From Mucilaginibacter sp. (GTDB taxonomy: Bacteria > Bacteroidota > Bacteroidia > Sphingobacteriales > Sphingobacteriaceae), in contig JAQBOY010000321.1 in assembly GCA_028287805.1 (NCBI GenBank), forward strand, positions 1 to 46,047: DNA of 46,047 nucleotides, read 5' to 3'. Below are positions 27,630 to 35,881 of the stretch, in pieces. The translations under genes and the position numbers were made by a program. A model generated the notes under the pieces. The model worked only from the letters and a program-made list of their open reading frames with translations, did not search any database and was not told where the DNA came from. The first letter of the stretch is position 1, and each line of letters starts with the position of its first letter.

Positions 27630-29075
27630 TTAATAGCCGGTTGTTTGCGTAAGATTTTTATTTGCCGCCAATACCGTTGCTGACAGCGGCCAAAACAAAG
27701 GCGTAGTTTTACCTACAAGGTTGGGAACATAAGTATAGGCGTTAATGGTACCGCCGTAATGAAAGCGCACCATATCATACCATCGCTTATTTTCAAAAAA
27801 GAATTCGCGTCCCCGTTCATCAAATATGGCCCGCTCAACCGTGGCCTTATCTGTTGCACCTGTATAGTTGCCATCGCCTGCTCTTAATCTTATTTTATTG
27901 AGGTAAATAATAGCTTGTGATGTATTGTTAAGGCCTGCATAGGCTTCGGCCTCCATCATGTAAACATCTGCCAGACGCCACATTATAATGTCATTATCTG
28001 AAACACGATCATCGGGATACTTTGTACCGGGTAATTTGGTGATCCAGGCACTTTTTAGCGTGGTGCCCTGTCGCTCAACAATGTAGGTATAAGGCAGGCG
28101 TTTATCGCTACTTAAACCACTAAATAACTGGCGGCTTTGCGGGCTAATCTGGTAGCCGCCTTGTCCGTTAACAGAGGTTAAACAATAGGCGATACTATCC
28201 AGGTTGGATGCGTTGGAGATGGCCGTTAAGAACGGCAAAGCATTTAAACCATAATTAGCGCCTGTTTCATCACGATTATAATATGCAGACATAATGACTT
28301 CAGCATTAGCCCTTGTAGTAGTTACATCCTTAAAGTTTGGCAGCAAACTAACACCGGTGCCTTCAACTGCCGTAGCAGCGGTTAGGGCATCGTTAAAGTC
28401 ATTGGCTCCGCCTCCTAATACCTTTGCACTCCACAGCTTAGCTTCGGCCTTCAATGCCTGGGCGGCTCCGTATGAGAAGCGATATTTGTTAACATAGGTT
28501 TTTTCAGGAAACAAACTGATGGCCAGGTCCAGGTCTGTAAAAATCTGTTTCATCACATCAGTGGCTTTAGCCCTTGGCAGCAAGGGCACATTATCATCAG
28601 TAATAGCCTGTAGCATTAACGGTGTATCACCAATGATCCTAACCAGTAAAAAATAAGTATAGGCACGTTGGCAAAGCGCCTCGGCCTTTAGCCTGTTTTT
28701 GTTAGCCGGGCTTGAAAAATTAAACGGTTCAATTTTATTCAACAACAAATTAACATTACCGATAGCTTTATATTGGGCGTTGTAATTAATAGCCCCAACC
28801 GTAGGACTCAATATTTGAGACCACGCCGTGCTTAAACGGCTGTTTGAACCGTTAATTAGTTCCCCACTACGTTCATCACCATATAATATAGTATTGGCAA
28901 AAGAACGGATGGAGGTATAAGTACCCACCACATAGGGTTCAAAATCCGTCTCATTTTTAAAATAGACCTGTTCTGTAATTTGCGACTGTGGGGTTACTTC
29001 TAATATTTTTTTACAAGATGTAAAAACAGCTCCCATTAATAGGATAATGGCAGGTATGGTATATATCTTTTTCAT
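27630..29075 (-). CDS. SusD/RagB family nutrient-binding lipoprotein
   Basis: Lipobox 'FTSCKKILEVTPQSQITEQVYFKNETDFEPYVVGTYTSIRSF'; 'IMWRLADVYMMEAEAYAGLNNTSQAIIYLNKIRLRAG'; 'FFFENKRWYDMVRF'. Confidence 0.95.
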   Translation of the reverse strand: MKKIYTIPAIILLMGAVFTSCKKILEVTPQSQITEQVYFKNETDFEPYVVGTYTSIRSFANTILYGDERSGELINGSNSRLSTAWSQILSPTVGAINYNAQYKAIGNVNLLLNKIEPFNFSSPANKNRLKAEALCQRAYTYFLLVRIIGDTPLMLQAITDDNVPLLPRAKATDVMKQIFTDLDLAISLFPEKTYVNKYRFSYGAAQALKAEAKLWSAKVLGGGANDFNDALTAATAVEGTGVSLLPNFKDVTTTRANAEVIMSAYYNRDETGANYGLNALPFLTAISNASNLDSIAYCLTSVNGQGGYQISPQSRQLFSGLSSDKRLPYTYIVERQGTTLKSAWITKLPGTKYPDDRVSDNDIIMWRLADVYMMEAEAYAGLNNTSQAIIYLNKIRLRAGDGNYTGATDKATVERAIFDERGREFFFENKRWYDMVRFHYGGTINAYTYVPNLVGKTTPLFWPLSATVLAANKNLTQTTGY

Positions 29076-29085
29076 GATAATAAAA

Positions 29086-32000
29086 TTAAAATTTTATTGA
29101 TGCGCCTAAAGTGAATTGTTTTGCCCGTGGATAGCCGCCCGGATCAAACCCGGTAACAACCTCTGGGTTTTGGCCTTTATATGCGGTGATATATCCTAAA
29201 TTATTTGCACTTACAAAAATGGTAAGACCGGTAGACTTAATTTTTGAAAGCAGTTTTTTAGGCAGATCATAACTCAGGTAAACTTCACGAAAAGCCAGGA
29301 AATCACCTTTACTGATCATAGTAGATACGTCTGCAGAATAGGCGCTTCCGGTACCTACATCAGCAGCGGCTTGCCTGATAAAGTTCTTTTGACCAAAATC
29401 TGCATCTCCGAATGAAAAGCGCGCATATTTTTTACCTACATCGCCTGATTTTTGCCAAATATCCGGCCCCAGCGCTTCAACCGGTGCCCCTTCATTATAA
29501 GCACGGCCCTGTCCTAATTCACGCGCAAGCGAACCATTATCGATCACGTTACCCATAGAAAAATCAATATTTACACGCATTGAAAAGCTTTTATAAGTGA
29601 AGGTATTTTGCATGCCGCCTGTTTTATTTGGCGTTTTATAACCCATAAAAGCTAAATCGCGGTTATCAATAATGCCATCATTATTTAAATCGGCAAACTG
29701 ATAATCGCCGGCATGTTTGCCCGTTTTGATTCCGGCCGCTGTAGCAATCTGATCAACGTGTGTTGACTGCCAGGCTGCTGCTTCTGCTTCTGTAGAGAAT
29801 ACTTTTACTACCTTCCAGGCATAATAAGCAAACGGACGTTCGCCCTCGGCATAACCGCCTACTTCAATTTCCTGGCCTGTTTTAGGGTCAATTACAACAC
29901 CACCGCCCTGGCGGTTTTTGTTACGCCCGTTATCAGGCAGGGATATAACTTTTTGCGCATTATAGGCAAATGAAAAATTAGTGCGCCAGTTAAAATCCTT
30001 TGACCGTAATACAACGGCCTGTAATTCAATTTCAACACCTTTATTTTGAATGCTACCATTGTTAAAAACGATGGATGAAAATGGCGCTTCGGCTGGTAGT
30101 GGTTTTGAATCAAGCCTGTCTTTGGTTAACTTATTATAAAAGTCAACAGTTAAATTAATGCGATCTTTAAAAAAACCCATGTCAACGGCCACGTCTGTAG
30201 TTTGTGTAGTTTCCCATTTCAGGTTCGGGTTTGATAAATTAGCGCGCTGAATACCTGAAAGCTGATCATATACATTGGATGTGTAATTACCGTAGGTATC
30301 AGTTAAACTCAGGTCACTTGAGCCTGCCTGACCCCAACTGCCGCGTAATTTCAATGAACTAACTACATTCTCTTTCCAAAAATTTTCTTTATTTATATTC
30401 CAGCCTACTGATGCTGACGGAAAGGTGCCGTATTTATTTGCAGGTGCAAAGTTAGAAAAACCATCTCTCCGGATCACCGCGTTAAAAAGGTATTTAGACA
30501 TGTAATCATAGCTAAACTGACTAAAGAAACTGGCTGATTTAGATTCACTTAAACTGGTGCCAAAATTAGTGACATTTGTTACCGTTACCCCATTTACTGT
30601 TGTTACTGATGGCTCGCTTATAGTTGTTATATAATCATTTGTGCCTCTTTGTGAGCCAATATCAACTACATTGCCGCTATTACTGGTATAGTTAAAACCG
30701 CCCAATATCATAAAATGATGATACTGATGAAAGGTATGGTCATATTGTAATATCTGGTCTATCATCAATTGCCGGGTATTATTAACGTTTTCTGTTTTTA
30801 AACGGGTGGTTGCAAATTGTATAGGATCAGGAAACGCTTTTCTTGAAAATAACGTGCTGCCGTCATTTATCAAATAAGATATTGCGGGCCTGAAGTGCAA
30901 GCCTTTAACAATATTCCAGTCTACATCCACCCTGGTTGCCAATCGCTCGGTTGATACCTTAGTATTATCGTAAGCCAGTGTATGAAAACGATTACGTGTG
31001 GTAAGGTTCTCACCGGTAGTTGGCGTGCCGTCATCTTTAAATATCCTGATCAGGGGTGTAACACGGGTTGCTCTAACCAAGTCATTAGTATAGGCATCAA
31101 CATAATTTGGCAGTACGTTTTGGTAATTAACCATGGCATTGATCTGCACATTATTTGTAGCCTTAAAGCTAAAGTTTCCTAATGCGCTGTAACGCTTGTA
31201 ATTAGTGCCAACAAATGTGCCTGCCTGGTTTATATAGTTCATGGATATATTATAGTTAGCCACCTGGCTGCCACCATCTATACCAAAATTATAGTTATTG
31301 GTCATGCCTGTATTCCAAAGCAGGTCCTGGTAATGGTTATCTGCAAAAAGCAATTTGGTTCCGGGGTTAATAGGGTCATCCATAGTTTCCCATCCGTTGG
31401 CCAACAAATTATTAACATAATCCTGGCCTTCTATGTTCACTATATTATCATATAAGGCGGTAAGGTTAGTGGCTGTACCATATTGCCCTTTAGCGGTATA
31501 AACTTTAGTGCCGGCAGAAAAACCACCATTATTAAGTAAGGTGTTTTTATCCAATGCATCAAAAGTATTTTTAACGGTGGTACGCGCCAGGGTAAGGTAA
31601 TCGCGTGCACTCAGGTATTTTTGCGCACCTGTTGGTACTTCCCAGTTAGTACGGTAATTAAAGTTAATATTAGCTTTGCCCGATCCAAACTTGCCACCTT
31701 TTGTTTTAATAACAATTACACCATTGGCACCCCTTGCGCCATATATTGATGTTGACGCAGCATCTTTCATCACCTGTAATGATTCAATATCATCGGGATT
31801 AATATCTTTCATGGGTCTGAAAATCCCATCTACAATTACCAACGGGCTTGATGCGTCTGAACTTAGTACCGGGTTACCACCTGAGTTACCCGTACCTGTA
31901 CCGTACACATTCAGTTTTGATCCACCACGAATAATAATATTGGTTGGGGCTGATCCCGGCTGACCATTTGAAATTGGGATGGAAACCCCTGCAATTTTCC

Positions 32001-32442
32001 CTTGCAATGCGTCAATCGCAGTAGCATTAGCAGTATTTACCAATTGTTGGGGATCAATTTTTGAAATTGATGCCGTATTCGTTTCTCGTGTTTGTTGCGA
32101 GTAACCTACAACAACAACTTCAGAAAGTGCTTTTGAGCTGGCATTAAGTGTTACATTAACGCTTGCCCGGCCCTTAACAGGAACTTCCTGGCTGTCATAC
32201 CCGATAAAGGAAAATACCAGCGTAACATCCGATCCGGGTGTGCGGAGCGTATATTTGCCATTAATGTCAGTAACTGCACCTATGGTTGTACCTTTTACGT
32301 TTACACTTACACCAGGTAAAGTTTCATTTTGGGCTCCGTTACTAACAGTTCCGGAAACCATAAACGTATTTGATTGTGCATTTACTCCGCTAACGGCAAA
32401 ATAACATGCCAAAAGCAATAAATAAATTAATTTTCTTTTCAT
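29086..32442 (-). CDS. SusC/RagA-family TonB-linked outer-membrane protein (no STN domain)
   Basis: 'VSGTVSNGAQNETLPGVSVNVKGTTIGAVTDINGKYTL', 'DIESLQVMKDAASTSIYGARGANGVIVIKTKGG'. Confidence 0.95.
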   Translation of the reverse strand: MKRKLIYLLLLACYFAVSGVNAQSNTFMVSGTVSNGAQNETLPGVSVNVKGTTIGAVTDINGKYTLRTPGSDVTLVFSFIGYDSQEVPVKGRASVNVTLNASSKALSEVVVVGYSQQTRETNTASISKIDPQQLVNTANATAIDALQGKIAGVSIPISNGQPGSAPTNIIIRGGSKLNVYGTGTGNSGGNPVLSSDASSPLVIVDGIFRPMKDINPDDIESLQVMKDAASTSIYGARGANGVIVIKTKGGKFGSGKANINFNYRTNWEVPTGAQKYLSARDYLTLARTTVKNTFDALDKNTLLNNGGFSAGTKVYTAKGQYGTATNLTALYDNIVNIEGQDYVNNLLANGWETMDDPINPGTKLLFADNHYQDLLWNTGMTNNYNFGIDGGSQVANYNISMNYINQAGTFVGTNYKRYSALGNFSFKATNNVQINAMVNYQNVLPNYVDAYTNDLVRATRVTPLIRIFKDDGTPTTGENLTTRNRFHTLAYDNTKVSTERLATRVDVDWNIVKGLHFRPAISYLINDGSTLFSRKAFPDPIQFATTRLKTENVNNTRQLMIDQILQYDHTFHQYHHFMILGGFNYTSNSGNVVDIGSQRGTNDYITTISEPSVTTVNGVTVTNVTNFGTSLSESKSASFFSQFSYDYMSKYLFNAVIRRDGFSNFAPANKYGTFPSASVGWNINKENFWKENVVSSLKLRGSWGQAGSSDLSLTDTYGNYTSNVYDQLSGIQRANLSNPNLKWETTQTTDVAVDMGFFKDRINLTVDFYNKLTKDRLDSKPLPAEAPFSSIVFNNGSIQNKGVEIELQAVVLRSKDFNWRTNFSFAYNAQKVISLPDNGRNKNRQGGGVVIDPKTGQEIEVGGYAEGERPFAYYAWKVVKVFSTEAEAAAWQSTHVDQIATAAGIKTGKHAGDYQFADLNNDGIIDNRDLAFMGYKTPNKTGGMQNTFTYKSFSMRVNIDFSMGNVIDNGSLARELGQGRAYNEGAPVEALGPDIWQKSGDVGKKYARFSFGDADFGQKNFIRQAAADVGTGSAYSADVSTMISKGDFLAFREVYLSYDLPKKLLSKIKSTGLTIFVSANNLGYITAYKGQNPEVVTGFDPGGYPRAKQFTLGASIKF

Positions 32443-32451
32443 AACTTGTAC

Positions 32452-32466
32452 TTATGTACTACTTAT
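32452..32466. promoter_or_regulatory. Candidate GntR operator (site 1)
   Basis: TTATGTACTACTTAT, 9 bp upstream of the SusC start codon; variant of TTATGTAnTACATAA. Confidence 0.5.
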
Positions 32467-32507
32467 TAATATTAAACAGTTAGGTTAAAATTAAATTGGT
32501 TTTATTA

Positions 32508-33677
32508 TTATGGCTTTAGTAATTGGTTTAGATCAATAGCCTTTACGGCAATACCTTCATATGGTTTAGTAAGCCCCCCCTCATAAAGGCATACCACTTG
32601 TTTATCCTTATTCACAGCAATATCTGAATAAGCAGATGGCCCCGGAAAGATCACCTGTCCGGTGGACCATGTTTTACCATCGTTTAAACTTATACGCACT
32701 GTTAAATTTGCCCGGGCTGCCTGATTGGCCGGATTGCAGAATAGCAAAATTGATTTTTTAGGAGATAGTTTATAGTTGAGCAGGCTTCCCTGGCATATTG
32801 GTTCAATCAAAGTACTGTCAATATGCATACCGGTCCAGGTTTGTCCGCCGTCGGCGCTGGTGGTTACCTGCCGGTATTTAGTTTTCCTGTCGCTGCTGCG
32901 GGAGTTTAGTATCAATTGCCCTTTACCGATTTCGGCAACGGTGGTTTCATTGGCCATATCAAGTGGTGTGTTGTTACCCAGTTTCCAGGTATCACCATGA
33001 TCATCTGAATATATAATATGGGCGAAATTTTTGCCTGAACCCGCTTCAATATGATTAATGGGTACTACAAGCCGGTTTTTATATTTGCCTTTACTTATTT
33101 GTACGCCATGGCACGGCCCTGTTGCATACCATGTCCAATCCGGCATTTTTACTTGCTGTGTGATTTCCTTCGGCGCAGACCATGTTTTACCTTCATCATC
33201 AGATGAAAGTGTAAACACCCGCCGGCCATATTTACTGGTTTTATCCCTGATCTTTTTTTCATGTTCAATACCTGAATTCCAGGAGCATACCAACCATATT
33301 TTACCGGTTGCGATATCTTGTATAGGTACAGGATTACCACAGGTATTAGTAGAATCATTCCATACCACCTGCATGTTACTCCACGTTTTACCTCCATCTT
33401 CTGACCGTTTTAATACCAGGTCAATGTCGCCCGAATCGCCACAGCCATTTTTACGGGCCTCGGCAAAGGCTAATAAATTATTTTTTGCTGTGTTTATTAA
33501 TGCAGGTATTCTAAAACATGCATAATTGTTATCGCCTGGTTTATAAATATAATTAAGCGGTGGCTGGTCGTTATTTTGCCCATGTGCATTATTGGTATAT
33601 GCTACGCAGAATAGCACACAAAGCATTGGAAATGTAACTTTAGCAAATAGATTTAAAGTTGAACCTATACAATTCAT
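32508..33677 (-). CDS. Exo-alpha-sialidase (GH33-like, BNR/Asp-box repeats)
   Basis: 'CFRIPALINT' (FRIP), Asp boxes 'SEDGGKTWSN', 'SSDDEGKTWSA', 'SDDHGDTWKL', 'SADGGQTWTG', 'SLNDGKTWST'; 'SAYSDIAV...CLYEGG'. Confidence 0.93.
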   Translation of the reverse strand: MNCIGSTLNLFAKVTFPMLCVLFCVAYTNNAHGQNNDQPPLNYIYKPGDNNYACFRIPALINTAKNNLLAFAEARKNGCGDSGDIDLVLKRSEDGGKTWSNMQVVWNDSTNTCGNPVPIQDIATGKIWLVCSWNSGIEHEKKIRDKTSKYGRRVFTLSSDDEGKTWSAPKEITQQVKMPDWTWYATGPCHGVQISKGKYKNRLVVPINHIEAGSGKNFAHIIYSDDHGDTWKLGNNTPLDMANETTVAEIGKGQLILNSRSSDRKTKYRQVTTSADGGQTWTGMHIDSTLIEPICQGSLLNYKLSPKKSILLFCNPANQAARANLTVRISLNDGKTWSTGQVIFPGPSAYSDIAVNKDKQVVCLYEGGLTKPYEGIAVKAIDLNQLLKP

Positions 33678-33741
33678 AATAATTTATAATTGGTTTGTGG
33701 CGGATTTGGATATCCGTGAGACAAATGTAATTATTAAGTTA

Positions 33742-33756
33742 TTATGTAGTACATAA
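33742..33756. promoter_or_regulatory. Candidate GntR operator (site 2)
   Basis: TTATGTAGTACATAA, perfect odd-centred palindrome in the sialidase upstream region. Confidence 0.6.
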
Positions 33757-33766
33757 AAAATCAAAA

Positions 33767-34471
33767 TTATTTTTTCAATAATTCCAATCTATCAAAGTGC
33801 GGCTTTAAATGCTCATACATGCCTTCTCTAAAAGAATGTTTATTGCCTTGTTTAAGCAATTCAACCAGGCCGCGATGGGAAACTTTACCCGAAACAAATT
33901 CTTTTTCGAGCTTTAAAACATAGCCAAATATGGGTAACAACATATTCTGAAACCGTTTAAGCGTATCATTCCCAGCAATTTCATAAAGCTTGCCATGAAA
34001 AGCTATTTCATTTTTTATACGGAAGCCTTGCCCCTCGTTTTTCACCTCGTTGTCAACAATTACTTCCAGTTCCTTGAAATGCTGGTCTGTAAGGTTAAGG
34101 AATAAAATATCAGCCAGCCCCATTTCAAGTACTAACCTCAGCTCAAATAAGTCCTGTAAAGTTTTTTCGGTAATAATCATAGGATCAAGCACACGCTCAA
34201 AGGCGCCAAGAACATCGGGGTTTGATAATATCATTCCACGCTTTTTTCTTGACTCAATCATGCCCAGCATCCTTAAACGGCTCAAAGCTTCTCTTACCAC
34301 ATTGCGGCTAACTCCTAATGCTTCTGCAAGTTCCAATTCTTTAGGCAAGGCATCCCCGGGCTTAAATAATTTCTTTTTGAAATACTCACGTAATTTTACC
34401 TCTACTATATCGGTCATAGTATCAGATGATAGCCGGCCCAAGTCTTTGTTCAAATCATTTTGTGTATACAT
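33767..34471 (-). CDS. GntR family regulator, FadR/FCD subfamily
   Basis: 'KLREYFKKKLFKPGDALPKELELAEALGVSRNVVREALSRLRMLGMIESRKKRGMIL' wHTH; C-terminal 'ELRLVLEMGLADILFLNLT...EIAFHGKLYEIAGN' FCD. Confidence 0.93.
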   Translation of the reverse strand: MYTQNDLNKDLGRLSSDTMTDIVEVKLREYFKKKLFKPGDALPKELELAEALGVSRNVVREALSRLRMLGMIESRKKRGMILSNPDVLGAFERVLDPMIITEKTLQDLFELRLVLEMGLADILFLNLTDQHFKELEVIVDNEVKNEGQGFRIKNEIAFHGKLYEIAGNDTLKRFQNMLLPIFGYVLKLEKEFVSGKVSHRGLVELLKQGNKHSFREGMYEHLKPHFDRLELLKK

Positions 34472-34506
34472 ACAAGATACTTATATTTTCAAAAATGGCA
34501 TAAATT

Positions 34507-34521
34507 TTATGCTCTACAAAA
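34507..34521. promoter_or_regulatory. Candidate GntR operator (site 3, weaker, gntR upstream)
   Basis: TTATGCTCTACAAAA, 13/15 identical to site 5; 35 bp upstream of the gntR start. Confidence 0.35.
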
Positions 34522-34623
34522 GAATATATTCTATTTCGTAAACTAAGCCTGAGTTTTAATGGGTTACAAGTTCTGTAGCGGCCGTTAAATATTTATGCAG
34601 ATTTAAATTACGGATTAAATAAT

Positions 34624-34634
34624 ATGTACTACAT
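34624..34634. promoter_or_regulatory. Candidate GntR operator (site 4)
   Basis: ATGTA-C-TACAT perfect palindrome upstream of the 34678 gene. Confidence 0.5.
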
Positions 34635-34663
34635 GTATACAAATTTAAATTAAATTTGTATAC
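34635..34663. promoter_or_regulatory. Long perfect inverted repeat overlapping a -7-like box
   Basis: GTATACAAATTT-AAATT-AAATTTGTATAC; right arm contains TAAATTTG (34651-34658, fits TAnnTTTG); 14 bp before ATG 34678. Confidence 0.6.
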
Positions 34664-34677
34664 CAATTATTTTAATT

Positions 34678-35592
34678 ATGAAAACAATATTCACAATAGC
34701 AGCAATAATAGGATTATCACTAATGCAATTAATTGCCATGTCACAAACTGTAATACCGCTCTACAAAAATATTCCTAATTCAATACCCAGTACTTTAAAA
34801 GAAATAACAGATAGCACATCTGTACGAGGAAAAGTGAGCCATGTGGTAACACCAACATTAACGGCTTATTTACCTGAAAAATCAAAGGCTAATGGTGCGG
34901 CAGTAATTATATGCCCGGGTGGTGGTTATGCATACCTGGTAGTAAACCACGAAGGAAAGGATGTAGCACAGGAGTTTGCTAAAAGAGGAATAGCCGCATT
35001 TGTTTTAAAATACCGCTTACCTAATGATCTGATTATGATAAACAGGGAAATAGGCCCTTTGCAGGATGCGCAGCAAGCCATTAAAATGGTAAGGGACCAT
35101 GCTGCCGAATGGAATATTAATCCTGCAAAAGTAGGTATTATGGGGTTTTCTGCCGGCGGGCACGTGGCCTCAACCCTATCAACCCATTACAAAATAAGTG
35201 TGATCGAAAATCAGTCTAATACCAATTTGAGGCCCGACTTTTCTCTGCTTATTTATCCTGTTATCAGTTTTCGGGACAGTATATTGCATAAAGGGTCAAA
35301 AAAAGCTTTAATAGGTGAAAACGCAAGTGCGGAGAAAGTGCGGGAATACTCAAATGAAATGCAGATTACCAGCGATAGCCCTATAGCATTTATTATACAT
35401 TGCTCAGATGATAAAGTTGTACCGGTTGCCAACAGCATTAATTACTATAATGCGCTTCATAAAAATGGTGTAAAGGCAGAGATGCATATTTATGAAACAG
35501 GCGGCCACGGTTTTGGTATGTATAACTCCACAACTGCAGATAAATGGATGGAGCACTGTTTTAACTGGATGGCCGCAAATAAATTGCTTTAA
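34678..35592 (+). CDS. Secreted alpha/beta hydrolase, acetyl-esterase/BD-FAE-like
   Basis: 'AAVIICPGGGYAYLVVNHEGKDVAQEFAKRGIAAFVLKYRLP', 'VGIMGFSAGGHVAST', 'CSDDKVVPVANS', 'ETGGHGFG'. Confidence 0.88.
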   Translation: MKTIFTIAAIIGLSLMQLIAMSQTVIPLYKNIPNSIPSTLKEITDSTSVRGKVSHVVTPTLTAYLPEKSKANGAAVIICPGGGYAYLVVNHEGKDVAQEFAKRGIAAFVLKYRLPNDLIMINREIGPLQDAQQAIKMVRDHAAEWNINPAKVGIMGFSAGGHVASTLSTHYKISVIENQSNTNLRPDFSLLIYPVISFRDSILHKGSKKALIGENASAEKVREYSNEMQITSDSPIAFIIHCSDDKVVPVANSINYYNALHKNGVKAEMHIYETGGHGFGMYNSTTADKWMEHCFNWMAANKLL

Positions 35593-35798
35593 TAGTTAGA
35601 AGATTTAGCTGCAAAATCTAATTCACTCGCCCTAATTATACATTTTTTGCCAGGAATTGGTGAATAAATAAGATTTGACCTAAATACAAAAGCTTGTAGT
35701 CCGCGAATCTTCTGAATCAATAAATGCATCCTATATTCATTATGTTTCAATAAACCATATAGGACAGGTATGTCTTTTAAAAGTATATAAAAAATAAT

Positions 35799-35828
35799 TT
35801 GCTATAGTAAATCTAATTTTTACATTTG
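35799..35828 (+). promoter_or_regulatory. Bacteroidota-type promoter of the second SusC operon
   Basis: TTG 35799-35801, exactly 19 nt, TACATTTG 35821-35828. Confidence 0.75.
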
Positions 35829-35831
35829 TCA

Positions 35832-35846
35832 TTATGTTCTACATAA
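35832..35846. promoter_or_regulatory. Candidate GntR operator (site 5)
   Basis: TTATGT-TCT-ACATAA; overlaps extended repeat TTATGTTC-N8-GAACATAA (35832-35855); directly downstream of the -7 box. Confidence 0.6.
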
Positions 35847-35881
35847 TGAACATAAACCAATTTTAACCTAACTAACCAATT

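Noticed and set aside
33058-33525. 155-aa plus-strand ORF antisense to the sialidase
   Set aside because: Mirror of Asp-box repeats; sialidase frame has clear family motifs.
34050-34541. 163-aa plus-strand ORF antisense to gntR
   Set aside because: Ser/Leu/Lys-rich reverse translation of a clearly coding GntR gene; no independent signals.
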